The notes under the pieces were generated by a model that did no database searches, was not told where the DNA came from, and worked only from the letters and a program-made list of their open reading frames with translations. Made by a program: the position numbers and the translations under genes. From Chloroflexota bacterium (GTDB taxonomy: Bacteria; Chloroflexota; Anaerolineae; Anaerolineales; UBA11579), in contig JABFGG010000002.1 of assembly GCA_013112575.1 (NCBI GenBank), forward strand, positions 558,001-622,000: a stretch of DNA of 64,000 nt. Reading direction: 5' to 3'. This document shows, in pieces, positions 17,261 through 26,379 of this stretch. How positions within the stretch are numbered: position 1 is the first letter of the stretch; every line of letters begins with the position of its first letter.

Positions 17261-18270
17261 AAATTCACTTTTCACGAGCTCTTTTTCCCTTGATAGTTGC
17301 AGTGTTCTTGCTGTCAGCATGTGGGCAGCCATCCCTTCAAACCGATCAGGCTCATCCATCAGTGCCTGCACCTTCGGCAGTAATCCCCACTTTTACCTTG
17401 CCCATATCGAATACACCAACCCCGCATACGGCGTGTAAAAGGATCGCTTTTATGATGTTCAATTGGGTAGAAAAGAGCAATCCAGATATCTATTCGATCT
17501 GTCCTGATGGCAGCGATATGATACAGCTAACCGATGACCCTTCTGAGGATGTGGATCCAGCGTGGTCTCCTGATGGTAGGAGGATCGCTTTTGCTTCATC
17601 GCGCTCTGGGAACAGACAGATCTATGTAATGGATGCCGATGGCGAGGCCCTTACACAAATAACCTTTGACTTTGAGAATGACAGGCCAATTTGGTTGCCG
17701 AGTGGCGAACAGATCGCTTTCCGGACTACCGCGGGAATAGGTCTCAGGCGGTGGCGAATAATCGATTTAAGTACTAACGAGATCACCAAATTTTCTGAAC
17801 CTTCTCCTGATCACTTTTACCAAACCCCGGCCTGGTCTCCTGACGGCCAGCGAATTGCCTATATGTCCCTAGTAGAAAAGGCTGAACGCAACAATGGTTC
17901 CAGCCAGATCCATATTCGAAATATTGATGGCACAAATGATGTAGCCCTCACCAATGACGCCTGGACCAACATCAAGCCCATTTGGTCACCAGATGGCAGC
18001 AAGATTGCATTTCTGTCTGCGCGAGAAGGAAACGATAACATTTTCGCTCTGTATGTTATGGATATGGATGGCGAGAACGTTCGGAGATTGACTGAACCCA
18101 GTTATACGGAAAGGGCTTCATTTACCTGGTCGCCTGATGGTCAACAAATTGCGATCGGGGATATCGCGTGGGGGCGCATCCATATCCTTGACCTTGACTC
18201 AGGGGAGGAGAGAGAATTGGTGGTTCTGCAGGAGGGCGATACCGTGCTTGCCCCCTCATGGCAGCCGTGA
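17257..18270 (+). CDS. TolB-like PD40 beta-propeller lipoprotein
   Basis: A 337-residue lipoprotein (LLSAC). After a Pro/Thr linker it has five or six TolB-type blades with the PD40 signature: PAWSPDGRRIAFASSRSGN, AWSPDGQRIAYMS, IWSPDGSKIAFLSAREGND and FTWSPDGQQIAIG. The start overlaps the stop of the solute-binding protein (ATGA), so the two are translationally coupled. In Gram-negative bacteria TolB serves the Tol-Pal system. Here, in a probable monoderm, the protein is more likely an anchored scaffold that cooperates with the solute-binding lipoprotein (inference). Confidence 0.85.
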   Translation: MKIHFSRALFPLIVAVFLLSACGQPSLQTDQAHPSVPAPSAVIPTFTLPISNTPTPHTACKRIAFMMFNWVEKSNPDIYSICPDGSDMIQLTDDPSEDVDPAWSPDGRRIAFASSRSGNRQIYVMDADGEALTQITFDFENDRPIWLPSGEQIAFRTTAGIGLRRWRIIDLSTNEITKFSEPSPDHFYQTPAWSPDGQRIAYMSLVEKAERNNGSSQIHIRNIDGTNDVALTNDAWTNIKPIWSPDGSKIAFLSAREGNDNIFALYVMDMDGENVRRLTEPSYTERASFTWSPDGQQIAIGDIAWGRIHILDLDSGEERELVVLQEGDTVLAPSWQP

Positions 18271-18299
18271 ACCAATGAACTCGATTAGGAGGTGAACAG

Positions 18300-20573
18300 A
18301 TGGTGGCGATACGAAGAGTACTCGGTGAAGACATCGACATAAGGAAACTTGCCAAATTGGCCCTGGTGGTGCTGTGTGCCAAGTTATTGCTGGCTGCCTG
18401 CGTGCGACCGGAGGCGGAGGAGACAGCGAGGACGATACCAGATGTGCAGATCGAATGGGAAGAAGTTGATCGGGATCACATACAAGTAATTGTGGATACC
18501 GATATGGGGGCGGATGACATCACTGCTATTCTGTTTCTCCTGGAACACCCTGGTGTTGAGGTCCTTGCGATCACGGTGACTGGCACAGGCCTGGTACATT
18601 GCGAGCCGGGTCTTCGCAATGCATATCATTTGCTGGCCCTCACAGAAAATCCGGAGATCCCTGTAGCCTGCGGAGCGGAAGCGCCGTTGCGCGGCGACCA
18701 CGCCTTTCCCGATAGTTATCGTGCATTGGCCGATGCTTTCTATGACATGGAGGCTGATGTGATCAGTGTTGTAGAGGACGGCCGATCAGCGACTGGTCTC
18801 CTTGCTGCGGTCATTGAAAACTCGCCCGATGTGATCCATTTGTTGACCCTCGGACCCTTGACCAACATCGCTGCTCTTGTGCAGGAGCAACCCCACCTGA
18901 TGGATAAACTGGCCGGGATCACCATGATGGGTGGGGCCATTCACGTGCCCGGCAATATCGCCAGTGAGGGAGTGCCGATCGACAATCAAGTGGCTGAGTG
19001 GAACTTCTATGCTGATCCGTTTGCAGCACGCGTGGTATTCGAGTCAGGTATACCTCTCACGCTGGTGCCGCTGGATGCCACTAACCAGGTGCCCCTTGAA
19101 AAGTCATTCTTTGAACAACTACAACACAACCAAGAATCTCCAGCAGCAGTGTTCACCTACGAGCTCCTGGAAGAGAACAACTACATGCTCAATGGGGGAT
19201 GGTATTTCTGGGATACGCTGGCCGCAGTGATCTTTAGTGGGGAAGATGTTGCCGATCTCGAAACCACCACACTATGCCTTATCGACGATGAGGGCCCCGA
19301 AAGTGGACGTACGCAACCCTGCGAGGATGGGGCGAGTGTACAAGTACCGGTGGTCGTGGATCCCACAATATTCGAGGCGTCCATTTTGAGTGTGTTGAAT
19401 GGTGTTCCAATTAGCATGCTCTCTGCTCCCGATGCAACAACAGAGATACCTCTAGGAAACTTGTTATGGAAGTACGAGTTCGGCAAAGCAGACCATGATG
19501 TATTTCAATTCTACTTTTTCCCTCCCAGGATCCTCGACAAGATCATTTACTTCCCTGTATCTGGGCGGTTTCACGCTGTGGATGGGCAATCCGGCGAGCT
19601 CATGTGGGAGTTTGACCCTGACGGCGACGTGCAGGCACACTGGACGGTCAACCAGGATGCGATCTTCATTGGCAGCACGGATGGTTACCTGTATGCGCTT
19701 GATCGTTTGACGGGCGAGGTAAAGTGGAGAGTGCAGATCAATGAGGCGGAGGAGACACATGAGTCACCAAATTGGATCATGCCGAACGCGGCAGTGGATA
19801 GTGTCTTCGTTGGTAGTCGGTCTGGTGAGTTGTTTGCATTTGCTTCTGACAGTGGCGAGGAACAATGGCGTTTTGAGACCGCTGGCCGCACAGATTACAC
19901 GCCAATCCCGATTTCTGACACGGCATTTTTGGGGAGTAGCCTTGATGAGAATTTGTACGCCCTGGATGCTGAGACAGGTGCAGAGCTCTGGCGTTTTAAA
20001 CACGACAAGGCGTTCCTTTTCCCCAAGATATATGCTGAAAAGGTCTACGTTTCTGGGGCAAAGATATATGCTCTCGATTTAGTAACTGGGGAGGAACTCT
20101 GGCATTTTGGTATAGAGGGCATTGGGTTTGGGAATATGCTCCTGTATGAGGATGTACTCCTCATCAACAATTCCTCCGGTGGGTTCCTATATGCCCTGGA
20201 TCGAGATACAGGGCAGGAGGTCTGGAGCAGAGAGTTTTTAAGCTGTGTCCCCTTTGAGCCGCAAGCAACAGGTAATATGTTCTTGCTGGCGAACGAAGAG
20301 GGGGTCCTCCATGCGCTTGACATGAGGACTGGGCAAACACTTTGGGATTTTGAAGCAGATGACCGTATCTGCACAGCGGTCACTATGGATGAGAATTTGA
20401 TCTATGCCGGCAGTTCTGACGCCAGCTTGTATGCCTTGGAGAGGGATACTGGAGAGCTAGCTTGGCAGTATCAGACGGGTGGCGTGATTTTCTCCCAACC
20501 ACTTGTTGTTGCCAGGATCGTATATTTCTGGAGCATTGATGGTTACTTGTATGCTGTTTCTGGCCCTCAGTGA
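18300..20573 (+). CDS. fusion lipoprotein: nucleoside hydrolase domain plus PQQ-type beta-propeller
   Basis: A 757-residue protein with an AGGAGGTG site before ATG 18300 and lipobox LLAAC (Cys34). Residues about 60-330 form an inosine/uridine-preferring nucleoside hydrolase fold: the calcium-binding VIVDTDMGADD (Asp66, Asp68, Asp72, Asp73), LLTLGPLTNIAAL, GGAIHVPGN and the WNFYADPFAA loop. In the active-site segment PLDATNQVPL an Asn262 stands where classical IU hydrolases have His. Residues about 389-757 are seven or eight PQQ/quinoprotein-like blades of the form YALDxxTGExxW, such as YLYALDRLTGEVKWR and LYALDAETGAELWRF. The enzyme part may cleave extracellular ribonucleosides or act as a binding domain if the Asn is inactivating. 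The propeller is probably a scaffold, because no PQQ ligands were identified. Confidence 0.88.
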   Translation: MVAIRRVLGEDIDIRKLAKLALVVLCAKLLLAACVRPEAEETARTIPDVQIEWEEVDRDHIQVIVDTDMGADDITAILFLLEHPGVEVLAITVTGTGLVHCEPGLRNAYHLLALTENPEIPVACGAEAPLRGDHAFPDSYRALADAFYDMEADVISVVEDGRSATGLLAAVIENSPDVIHLLTLGPLTNIAALVQEQPHLMDKLAGITMMGGAIHVPGNIASEGVPIDNQVAEWNFYADPFAARVVFESGIPLTLVPLDATNQVPLEKSFFEQLQHNQESPAAVFTYELLEENNYMLNGGWYFWDTLAAVIFSGEDVADLETTTLCLIDDEGPESGRTQPCEDGASVQVPVVVDPTIFEASILSVLNGVPISMLSAPDATTEIPLGNLLWKYEFGKADHDVFQFYFFPPRILDKIIYFPVSGRFHAVDGQSGELMWEFDPDGDVQAHWTVNQDAIFIGSTDGYLYALDRLTGEVKWRVQINEAEETHESPNWIMPNAAVDSVFVGSRSGELFAFASDSGEEQWRFETAGRTDYTPIPISDTAFLGSSLDENLYALDAETGAELWRFKHDKAFLFPKIYAEKVYVSGAKIYALDLVTGEELWHFGIEGIGFGNMLLYEDVLLINNSSGGFLYALDRDTGQEVWSREFLSCVPFEPQATGNMFLLANEEGVLHALDMRTGQTLWDFEADDRICTAVTMDENLIYAGSSDASLYALERDTGELAWQYQTGGVIFSQPLVVARIVYFWSIDGYLYAVSGPQ

Positions 20574-20649
20574 AAATTTTGAATGTCCAAAATGATTGTC
20601 AGTATGAACAGCCTTCGTTTATGTTCCGATATGTTTTGGAGTAGTTATA

Positions 20650-20696
20650 TTGACGCACTAAAAACAAGTAAATAGGATTGCTCAAAAATCCTATTT
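20650..20696 (+). promoter_or_regulatory. promoter overlapping an AT-rich inverted repeat
   Basis: TTGACG (20650-20655) and TAGGAT (20673-20678) are spaced by 17 bases. The -10 element lies inside a perfect 10-base inverted repeat, AAATAGGATT (20670-20679) against 20687-20696 with a 7-base loop. This could be an operator over the -10 box for the gene at 20718, which also has a good TAGGAG ribosome site. Confidence 0.4.
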
Positions 20697-20717
20697 GTAA
20701 CTGGATAGGAGATCATT

Positions 20718-21065
20718 ATGAGAATTGACCAAAGTAGAATCGGAAGGATACTAATCGTGAGCATCATATTGCTTGGTGCACTCGTGCTCTCAAGAAGTGC
20801 CCTTATCAAAAACACAGATGTCATTAGGATGAGGAGCACCGAAGCACAGTCAGCAAATGAAGATAATTTGGTTGACCTGGGCGAATATGGCAAAAATCGT
20901 TTGGACACAACGCCCCTAATTGTTATGGAACCAGTTGAGACATGTGCAGAGGGGCAGCTCTTTTTTACTTCACTGCCAGCCAAGTGCATTAATTATGATG
21001 GTGAATTGATAACAGTCCCTGAATTGCCACCGCCGCTGATCCTCAACCAAAACACGGTTCCATAA
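20718..21065 (+). CDS. small exported or anchored protein of unknown function
   Basis: A 115-residue protein with one N-terminal hydrophobic helix (about 11-28, ILIVSIILLGALVLS) and a short polar C-terminal domain holding two Cys (CAEGQLFF and AKCINYDG), which might form a disulfide outside the membrane. The TAGGAGATCATT ribosome site fits ATG 20718. No family was recognised. Tandem basic residues around the start would keep the N-terminus cytoplasmic. Confidence 0.5.
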   Translation: MRIDQSRIGRILIVSIILLGALVLSRSALIKNTDVIRMRSTEAQSANEDNLVDLGEYGKNRLDTTPLIVMEPVETCAEGQLFFTSLPAKCINYDGELITVPELPPPLILNQNTVP

Positions 21066-21181
21066 ATGTACTTGAATGGAAATCTCAGAGGCATCTACAA
21101 CAGTTGCTCCTAAGCGCTCTGCTGCATACATCAATATTGCTAAGGCTAGAGACTCCCGAAATCTTTCAATTCGATAAGACC

Positions 21182-22267
21182 ATGCGAAAACAGATTAGTT
21201 ACTCCTTGATCCTGATTTGCCTCTTTTTTGCTTTAGGATGTACAAACATAACTGCCATACAAACTGCCAGTGTGACAATCGCTCCTTCCACCGAGGAGCC
21301 GTCTACTAAAACTGCTATGCCTCACTTAGCTGAGACTGAAACAGCTACAGGCACACCTGATAGCCAGCCCACAGAAACCGCTATCGCCGCTGTTGCTCCC
21401 ACGAGTGATCGTGAATCTGCACATCTTGTTACAGAGAACCACCCGGATGGCACTTCGTTTGGGCCGCTGGCGCAATTTGTCAAAACCTGGACCCTGGAAA
21501 ACACGGGCGAAACGGTTTGGACGGCTCGATACCAGGTTGTGGTCTTTGCTGCTCCACAAGGTGAGACACTGGGGGCGGCAGAAAGCATCTCTCTTGGCAA
21601 ATCTGTTTCTCCTGGGGAGAGCGTTGAAATCTCGATTCCTCTCGTGGCTCCTCGGACAGGAGGTAGCTACACGGTTGTGTGGCAGCTGGTAAATGAACGC
21701 GGCGAAGTCATTGCTGTCGATGGGGGCAATTTCTGGGTCACGATCCGCGTATCGACAGGAGAAGATGAGGCAGCAGGTACAACAGCAAATGGTGTATCTG
21801 TGTCCCTTACTGCCATTGATATTGGGGTATCCCAGACGCGAGCAGAATTCTGTTTTACTTTTCCCCCAGGCGATTGGATGCCACAAGAGATCAGCCTAAC
21901 TGCAGGGACTAACACCTACAATTCCCAGGGGGGAACGCTTGGGAGTTATCCTTTCAGTTGTTTCTATGCCATCTTCCCTGTTGGGGCCAGTGAACTGGCT
22001 TCTTTTCCATCCTTCCAGATCGCTGCGCAGAAGATAACAACGTTGGGCATCGTTGATGATCAAGAAGCGAAGTGTGAAGCCATCAAACCGCAGCTCCAGG
22101 TGCAGTACCCAGGCTTAGATTTCACCTGCTTGCCCTTTGAGGCAGGACAGTATGCTGGTGGTCTTGTACTGCCATCGGGATTCACACAAGCGGAAATGGA
22201 GGCGATCATTTCCGATGCTATACAAGGCACGCTTTACGGTCCCTGGCTGCTCACTGTCACTCAATAA
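21182..22267 (+). CDS. lipoprotein with NBR1-type Ig-like domain
   Basis: A 361-residue protein. ATG 21182 is preferred over the upstream frame start because it gives a normal signal and lipobox (CLFFALGC). After a Thr-rich spacer, residues about 85-190 match the NBR1-type Ig-like domain found in secreted bacterial proteins: FVKTWTLENTGETVW, VSPGESVEISIPLVAP and GSYTVVWQLVNERGEVI. The C-terminal 170 residues are a separate beta-rich domain that I do not recognise. The Ig-like domain mediates protein binding in many Chloroflexota surface proteins. It ends 175 bases before the sigma factor gene. Confidence 0.75.
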   Translation: MRKQISYSLILICLFFALGCTNITAIQTASVTIAPSTEEPSTKTAMPHLAETETATGTPDSQPTETAIAAVAPTSDRESAHLVTENHPDGTSFGPLAQFVKTWTLENTGETVWTARYQVVVFAAPQGETLGAAESISLGKSVSPGESVEISIPLVAPRTGGSYTVVWQLVNERGEVIAVDGGNFWVTIRVSTGEDEAAGTTANGVSVSLTAIDIGVSQTRAEFCFTFPPGDWMPQEISLTAGTNTYNSQGGTLGSYPFSCFYAIFPVGASELASFPSFQIAAQKITTLGIVDDQEAKCEAIKPQLQVQYPGLDFTCLPFEAGQYAGGLVLPSGFTQAEMEAIISDAIQGTLYGPWLLTVTQ

Positions 22268-22442
22268 TTAGGTCATTCCAATAACGATTATTTAGATTGT
22301 GGCTCTATCTTGCCTCGGTTGCGCGGTTCCATTCCATATTCGAGTTCATGCCTTAGTTTTTGTCCCTTTTTCCATGGTTTTGTATTTAAGCTATAGAGCA
22401 GTTCATTTTTTGAGCCTGTCTTGTAATGATAAAGAGCAATAT

Positions 22443-23018
22443 ATGGAAAAGGCGATCGTGGTTAATAGTGGCTTAGAAAACACAAACTTCACTGAAGAAG
22501 AGTTGGTCAGAAGGGCACAGTCCGATCTCACATACTTCAAAGGCCTCTATCTTCTGTGGGTGACCCGTGTTTATCAATTCATCTATGCCCGAACAGGGGA
22601 TGTTCAAGATGCAGAGGACTTGACCTCCCAAACTTTCTTGAAGGCCTGTGAGGCCTTCCCCCGTTACAAGCACAAAGGACATTTTTCTGCCTGGCTCTTC
22701 ACGATCGCGCGCAACGAGGTCAATCTGCACTTCCGACACAATTCGTCGCGCCAACTGGATATCGAACATGCTGATCGGGAACTGCCAAAAATCGATATGC
22801 TGGATCACATCAGCACTGAAATCGAGATGGAGCAGCTCCGGATTCTGATCGCGGAGTTGTCGGAAGATGAACAAGAACTGCTTTTCTTGCGATACGTGGC
22901 TGAAATGAAGTTCGGAGATATCGCCATCGTTGTCCGCCGCAAAGAGGATACTGTCAAGAAATCATTGTACCGGTTGCAGGCACGACTTCAAAAAGCCATG
23001 GAGGAAGACCATGAATAA
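22443..23018 (+). CDS. ECF-type RNA polymerase sigma factor (pair 2)
   Basis: A 191-residue factor from ATG 22443; the longer upstream frame is hydrophobic and implausible. Region 2 includes YLLWVTRVYQFIYARTG, VQDAEDLTSQTFLKACEAF and WLFTIARNEVNLHFR. Region 4 contains LSEDEQELLFLRYVAEMKFGDI...DTVKKSLYRLQARLQ. It overlaps the next gene by eight bases, a typical sigma/anti-sigma arrangement. The regulon is unknown. Confidence 0.92.
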   Translation: MEKAIVVNSGLENTNFTEEELVRRAQSDLTYFKGLYLLWVTRVYQFIYARTGDVQDAEDLTSQTFLKACEAFPRYKHKGHFSAWLFTIARNEVNLHFRHNSSRQLDIEHADRELPKIDMLDHISTEIEMEQLRILIAELSEDEQELLFLRYVAEMKFGDIAIVVRRKEDTVKKSLYRLQARLQKAMEEDHE

Positions 23019-24648
23019 TGCTATCTCCCAAACTTTTGAGGATAAATTGCGTGCTGCCATGAATGACCAGCTGCCCATGCCCAGGGAAGCATTTGTTGCG
23101 CAGTTAGGCGTTGAACTCACACATCGGGCTCAAGCGCCCCGCTCAAGGCAGATCTTTCCTGGACTAAACGGGAGGCGAATTCTTCAATGGGCGGTTTTGA
23201 CACTGCTGATACTCTCGCTGCTTGCCACAACAATTCTAGGTCCACAAAATATCGTGGCTGCCATGCAGCGCCTGCTCGGGTACATCCCAGGTGTTGGTTT
23301 TGTTGAGGCAGAACGAATATTGGTTGAGCCTGTGAGCCTTGAAAGAGAAGGCATCATTGTGACCATCGAAGATCTTGTCGCAACGAGTGATGAGACCATC
23401 CTCATCTTGCATATGGAAAATTTGCCGGTTGAGGAAGCAGCCAGTTATTGTCAGGAGTTGCGCGCTACTGGAGCAGAAGAAGTGTGTCTGCCCTCTGCAC
23501 CCTCGTACACCCTGAAACTCGATGAGGGTGAGGGCTATACCGGTGATCTGGTACGTGGCCAGGGCTATTCCGAGAATCAAGGGAAAGAGTGGTTTACTTC
23601 CCTTGTATTTCCTCCATTGCCACCGGCCACTGAGCAGGTGACATTCATTATCATGGATGGACTGCCCAATATGTATCAGGGAATGCCATTGCAAGATTGG
23701 GAATTTGTCCTTCAGCTTCAACCTGTTGATGAAGGTGACCAACAATTGGTCTATGAGGTGGAAGACCAGAATATGCGCGAAACGATTCTAAGCCCGATGC
23801 ACTCGACTACGGATGAATCCGCCGACTCGGCGACCATAGCCCAGCCAATAGACCTTCAAGAGGAAGTTGATTTCAAACTGAGTGCATTTGCGCTTTCCGA
23901 TAATCTCCTCACACTTAATATTGATATCCTGTGGGAGCGAGTTGAGTGGCATAGCGTTGAGATCATTGACTTCTTGAACACACAGGGAGTGCCCAAGGGA
24001 GGACCACTGCCACACCATTTGACCTTAACCGATGCCAGTGGTATGCAGGTTCCACTTGTGCTGAACACATTTGAAAGCAGAGGCACGGAATCTGGCTCAC
24101 AAAAAGCATCCTTTACACTCTCCGCCGACATTTCTGGATTGGAATTGGTATCACCACTGACATTGACGCTCCAAAACCTTCAGGTGGAGGCATATTTTGC
24201 TCCTGAAGCGCGGTCGCACTTCCTGTTTACCCCTGAAACAACATTTCAAGCTGGGGATTGTGAACCGTTCGATCATGTATTGGATATTTATGACTACTCA
24301 ATTGAGCTGCAAGAAGTATGTTCAATGGAAAGTGAGAGCCTCCTTTTAGGGGGTGGTGGAGGCGGAGGCGGCGAGCCAAATACTACACCGCCACCTTCTC
24401 CGCAATATGGCCTGGAAGTGAGAATTGCAGCCCCTGAAGAAGTGCTTACAATTGACGTCTCAGACAGCTGCACGCAAACCATGGACAATTGTGCTGGGGG
24501 AGGACCCCAGGGACGATTTGTGTCCGAGGGCACCCTAATATCGACCAGCCTATATTATGAAGAACCAAGATGGCCCATTGACTTTGTGTTGAGCTACATT
24601 CACTTTCAGTTATCCGGTCCCTGGTCAGTCGAATTCGATCTGCCCTGA
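23011..24648 (+). CDS. anti-sigma factor-like membrane protein with large ectodomain
   Basis: A 545-residue protein from ATG 23011, inside the end of the sigma gene. The cytoplasmic part is 1-70 (FEDKLRAAMNDQLPMPREAF). One membrane helix follows at about 70-86 (WAVLTLLILSLLATTIL), then a conserved juxtamembrane YIPGVGFVE. The ectodomain comprises two or three beta-rich repeats of the DUF4179/sensor type, a run of eight Gly followed by Pro, and a final strand-rich domain. It probably binds the co-encoded sigma factor and couples an external signal to it (inference). It is much larger than the pair 1 and pair 3 partners, so it may bind a different ligand. Confidence 0.65.
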   Translation: MNNAISQTFEDKLRAAMNDQLPMPREAFVAQLGVELTHRAQAPRSRQIFPGLNGRRILQWAVLTLLILSLLATTILGPQNIVAAMQRLLGYIPGVGFVEAERILVEPVSLEREGIIVTIEDLVATSDETILILHMENLPVEEAASYCQELRATGAEEVCLPSAPSYTLKLDEGEGYTGDLVRGQGYSENQGKEWFTSLVFPPLPPATEQVTFIIMDGLPNMYQGMPLQDWEFVLQLQPVDEGDQQLVYEVEDQNMRETILSPMHSTTDESADSATIAQPIDLQEEVDFKLSAFALSDNLLTLNIDILWERVEWHSVEIIDFLNTQGVPKGGPLPHHLTLTDASGMQVPLVLNTFESRGTESGSQKASFTLSADISGLELVSPLTLTLQNLQVEAYFAPEARSHFLFTPETTFQAGDCEPFDHVLDIYDYSIELQEVCSMESESLLLGGGGGGGGEPNTTPPPSPQYGLEVRIAAPEEVLTIDVSDSCTQTMDNCAGGGPQGRFVSEGTLISTSLYYEEPRWPIDFVLSYIHFQLSGPWSVEFDLP

Positions 24649-24870
24649 GAACAAGAGGTCATTGGTTCAGGGAAAAACACCGGCTGAAACAATCTCACAG
24701 GCAAGTCTCAGGGAAGACGACCAACCACCGTCCAGCTAGTCAGGGAGCTGGGTACGATATCCTGGGCGGGCTGGATTGAACCGTGATCAGAACGTTTGGA
24801 ATGAGAAGTCTGGAAGAGCGACTATGCAAATTGATGATCGATTTGGCTTTGTTTATTAGGGATTAAGTCA

Positions 24871-26067
24871 ATGAAGACATTTGATTTAGCCAAGTTGTTT
24901 GTATTCCTTGCATTCTGTATTGCTTGCAAGCCTGATCGGGCAGCCCTGAATGACTTTTCTACACCCAGTCAAATCCCTCGCACAACGGATAAACTTGCGA
25001 GCACTGCGCAAACTTCGCCAATAATCGAGAAAATCGAGCCCAGCCTGCAAATCCTACCGCCCTCAGACATCCTGCCGTGCCCCCAATTTCACACAGGCTT
25101 CTACTACTTATTTGAAAACGCTCTTTTCCAGTTCAGTGAGTGCCAATCTACATTGTGGATCGAGGAGGTTGCTTCCTCAGGGGTCAATATTGAAGATGTG
25201 TTGTTATTTGAGGAAAAGCTCTTTGTGCTTACCGAAAAAAATCTAGCAGTTTGGGATTTGTCATCCAAAAGAGGTGAGATAGTTTACGAATTCCAGGAGG
25301 AAATTCAGTGGGGAGGCTTTGCTCCTGGAACGGACAGTGGAAAGGTGTTTTTCTTCAATACCCTTGAGGCTCTTCCTCACAATATAAGGGAAGTATATGC
25401 CTATGATATCGTTACAGGCACAAGCCAATTGCTCGTTACTTATCCGCGAGGTGTCCATCTCATCGGTTATGACGAAAGCAGTGAGCTACTGTATGTAGTG
25501 CCATTTGGACAAGACCCGGAAATCAGAGAGGTCCACGCTATTCCCATTGATGGAGACGATCCATCTGTTCTTCCTGTGGAAGGATTTGGTTATGTTGCGC
25601 AATCGGATAATGGCCAGTGGCTGGCAACAGCAGCACAGAAATTTGTGGCTCTTGATGAGCCCCTCCTCCCAGCCTTGAATGTCTACCATGTGTCTGGAGG
25701 ACAAGTCAGCTTGTATTCCTCATATAGTCTGCCTTTAAATAATGTAAATAATAGCGGTGTTTCGAGCCTGGTGTGGTCTGCTGCTCCTGAGAGTTTTATG
25801 TTCCTGATCAATCCTACTGATCCATATGCTGGAGCGACCACGGCAGATTTTATTCTTGGAAGCTATAAACCGGAAGGGGATGTGATCTCAACCCTATTAT
25901 CCATAACCGGGGAAGACCTGGCGATTTTGTCCGTTGAACCAACTTCTGGGAATATCCTCCTGTTGGATAGGACCTCTGGCCCGTATTATTATGTCGATAC
26001 GAGCGGGAAGTATGTTTATGAGCTGGATCTGCCATATTATGTACTCTTTGCGGGATGGTCGGAGTAA
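24871..26067 (+). CDS. exported propeller-like lipoprotein
   Basis: A 398-residue protein. The signal ends in FCIAC (lipobox-like), followed by a Thr/Pro/Ser spacer. The mature part has repeated W/Y-D motifs of the form LAVWDLSSKRGEIVYEF, YAYDIVTGTSQLLVTYPR and SLVWSAAPESFMFLI, which suggest a beta-propeller without the strong PD40 signature. ATG 24871 follows a weak ribosome site. It lies 223 bases downstream of the anti-sigma gene and may belong to the same regulatory unit. Confidence 0.6.
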   Translation: MKTFDLAKLFVFLAFCIACKPDRAALNDFSTPSQIPRTTDKLASTAQTSPIIEKIEPSLQILPPSDILPCPQFHTGFYYLFENALFQFSECQSTLWIEEVASSGVNIEDVLLFEEKLFVLTEKNLAVWDLSSKRGEIVYEFQEEIQWGGFAPGTDSGKVFFFNTLEALPHNIREVYAYDIVTGTSQLLVTYPRGVHLIGYDESSELLYVVPFGQDPEIREVHAIPIDGDDPSVLPVEGFGYVAQSDNGQWLATAAQKFVALDEPLLPALNVYHVSGGQVSLYSSYSLPLNNVNNSGVSSLVWSAAPESFMFLINPTDPYAGATTADFILGSYKPEGDVISTLLSITGEDLAILSVEPTSGNILLLDRTSGPYYYVDTSGKYVYELDLPYYVLFAGWSE

Positions 26068-26224
26068 CACTGTTCCTTTGGTTAAATGATGGCGTCAACC
26101 TAACATACACTCAAAAAAAGGACAGTTTATATATTTGTTCTAACTCTTTTAGTACATTCTGCTCGTTATCCATGTCCATAGAGTTGCTTGTCTAGATCAC
26201 TTCAGATGAAATCTTGTAGGCCAG

Positions 26225-26379
26225 TGCCGATATTTGACATCTAAAGGGTGGAGATCACGGGAATATTGCTCGTTCACGGGAAATCATCTGTTTTATATGC
26301 CAAAACCGCCAGTGTATACCGGCGGTTTTGTGGCAGGAGAATTTTCAAGCTATTTATTTGTGTTTACCGTTGTGCAAAG
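26225..26379. repeat. 155-bp duplicated block, copy 1
   Basis: This block matches 32580-32734 over its full length. By eye there are about 12 substitutions and no gaps. It begins with TGCCGATATTTGAC and ends in the last codons of the LysM gene (minus strand), including the hairpin at 26302-26329. The functional LysM gene is attached only to this copy. See copy 2 for the comparison. Confidence 0.85.
26302..26329 (-). terminator. intrinsic terminator of the LysM gene
   Basis: AAAACCGCC (26302-26310) pairs perfectly with 26321-26329 around a 10-base loop. It stands 20 bases past the LysM stop on the minus strand and ends in TTTT. Copy 2 of the duplicated block keeps an 8-base version of the stem. 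Confidence 0.65.
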
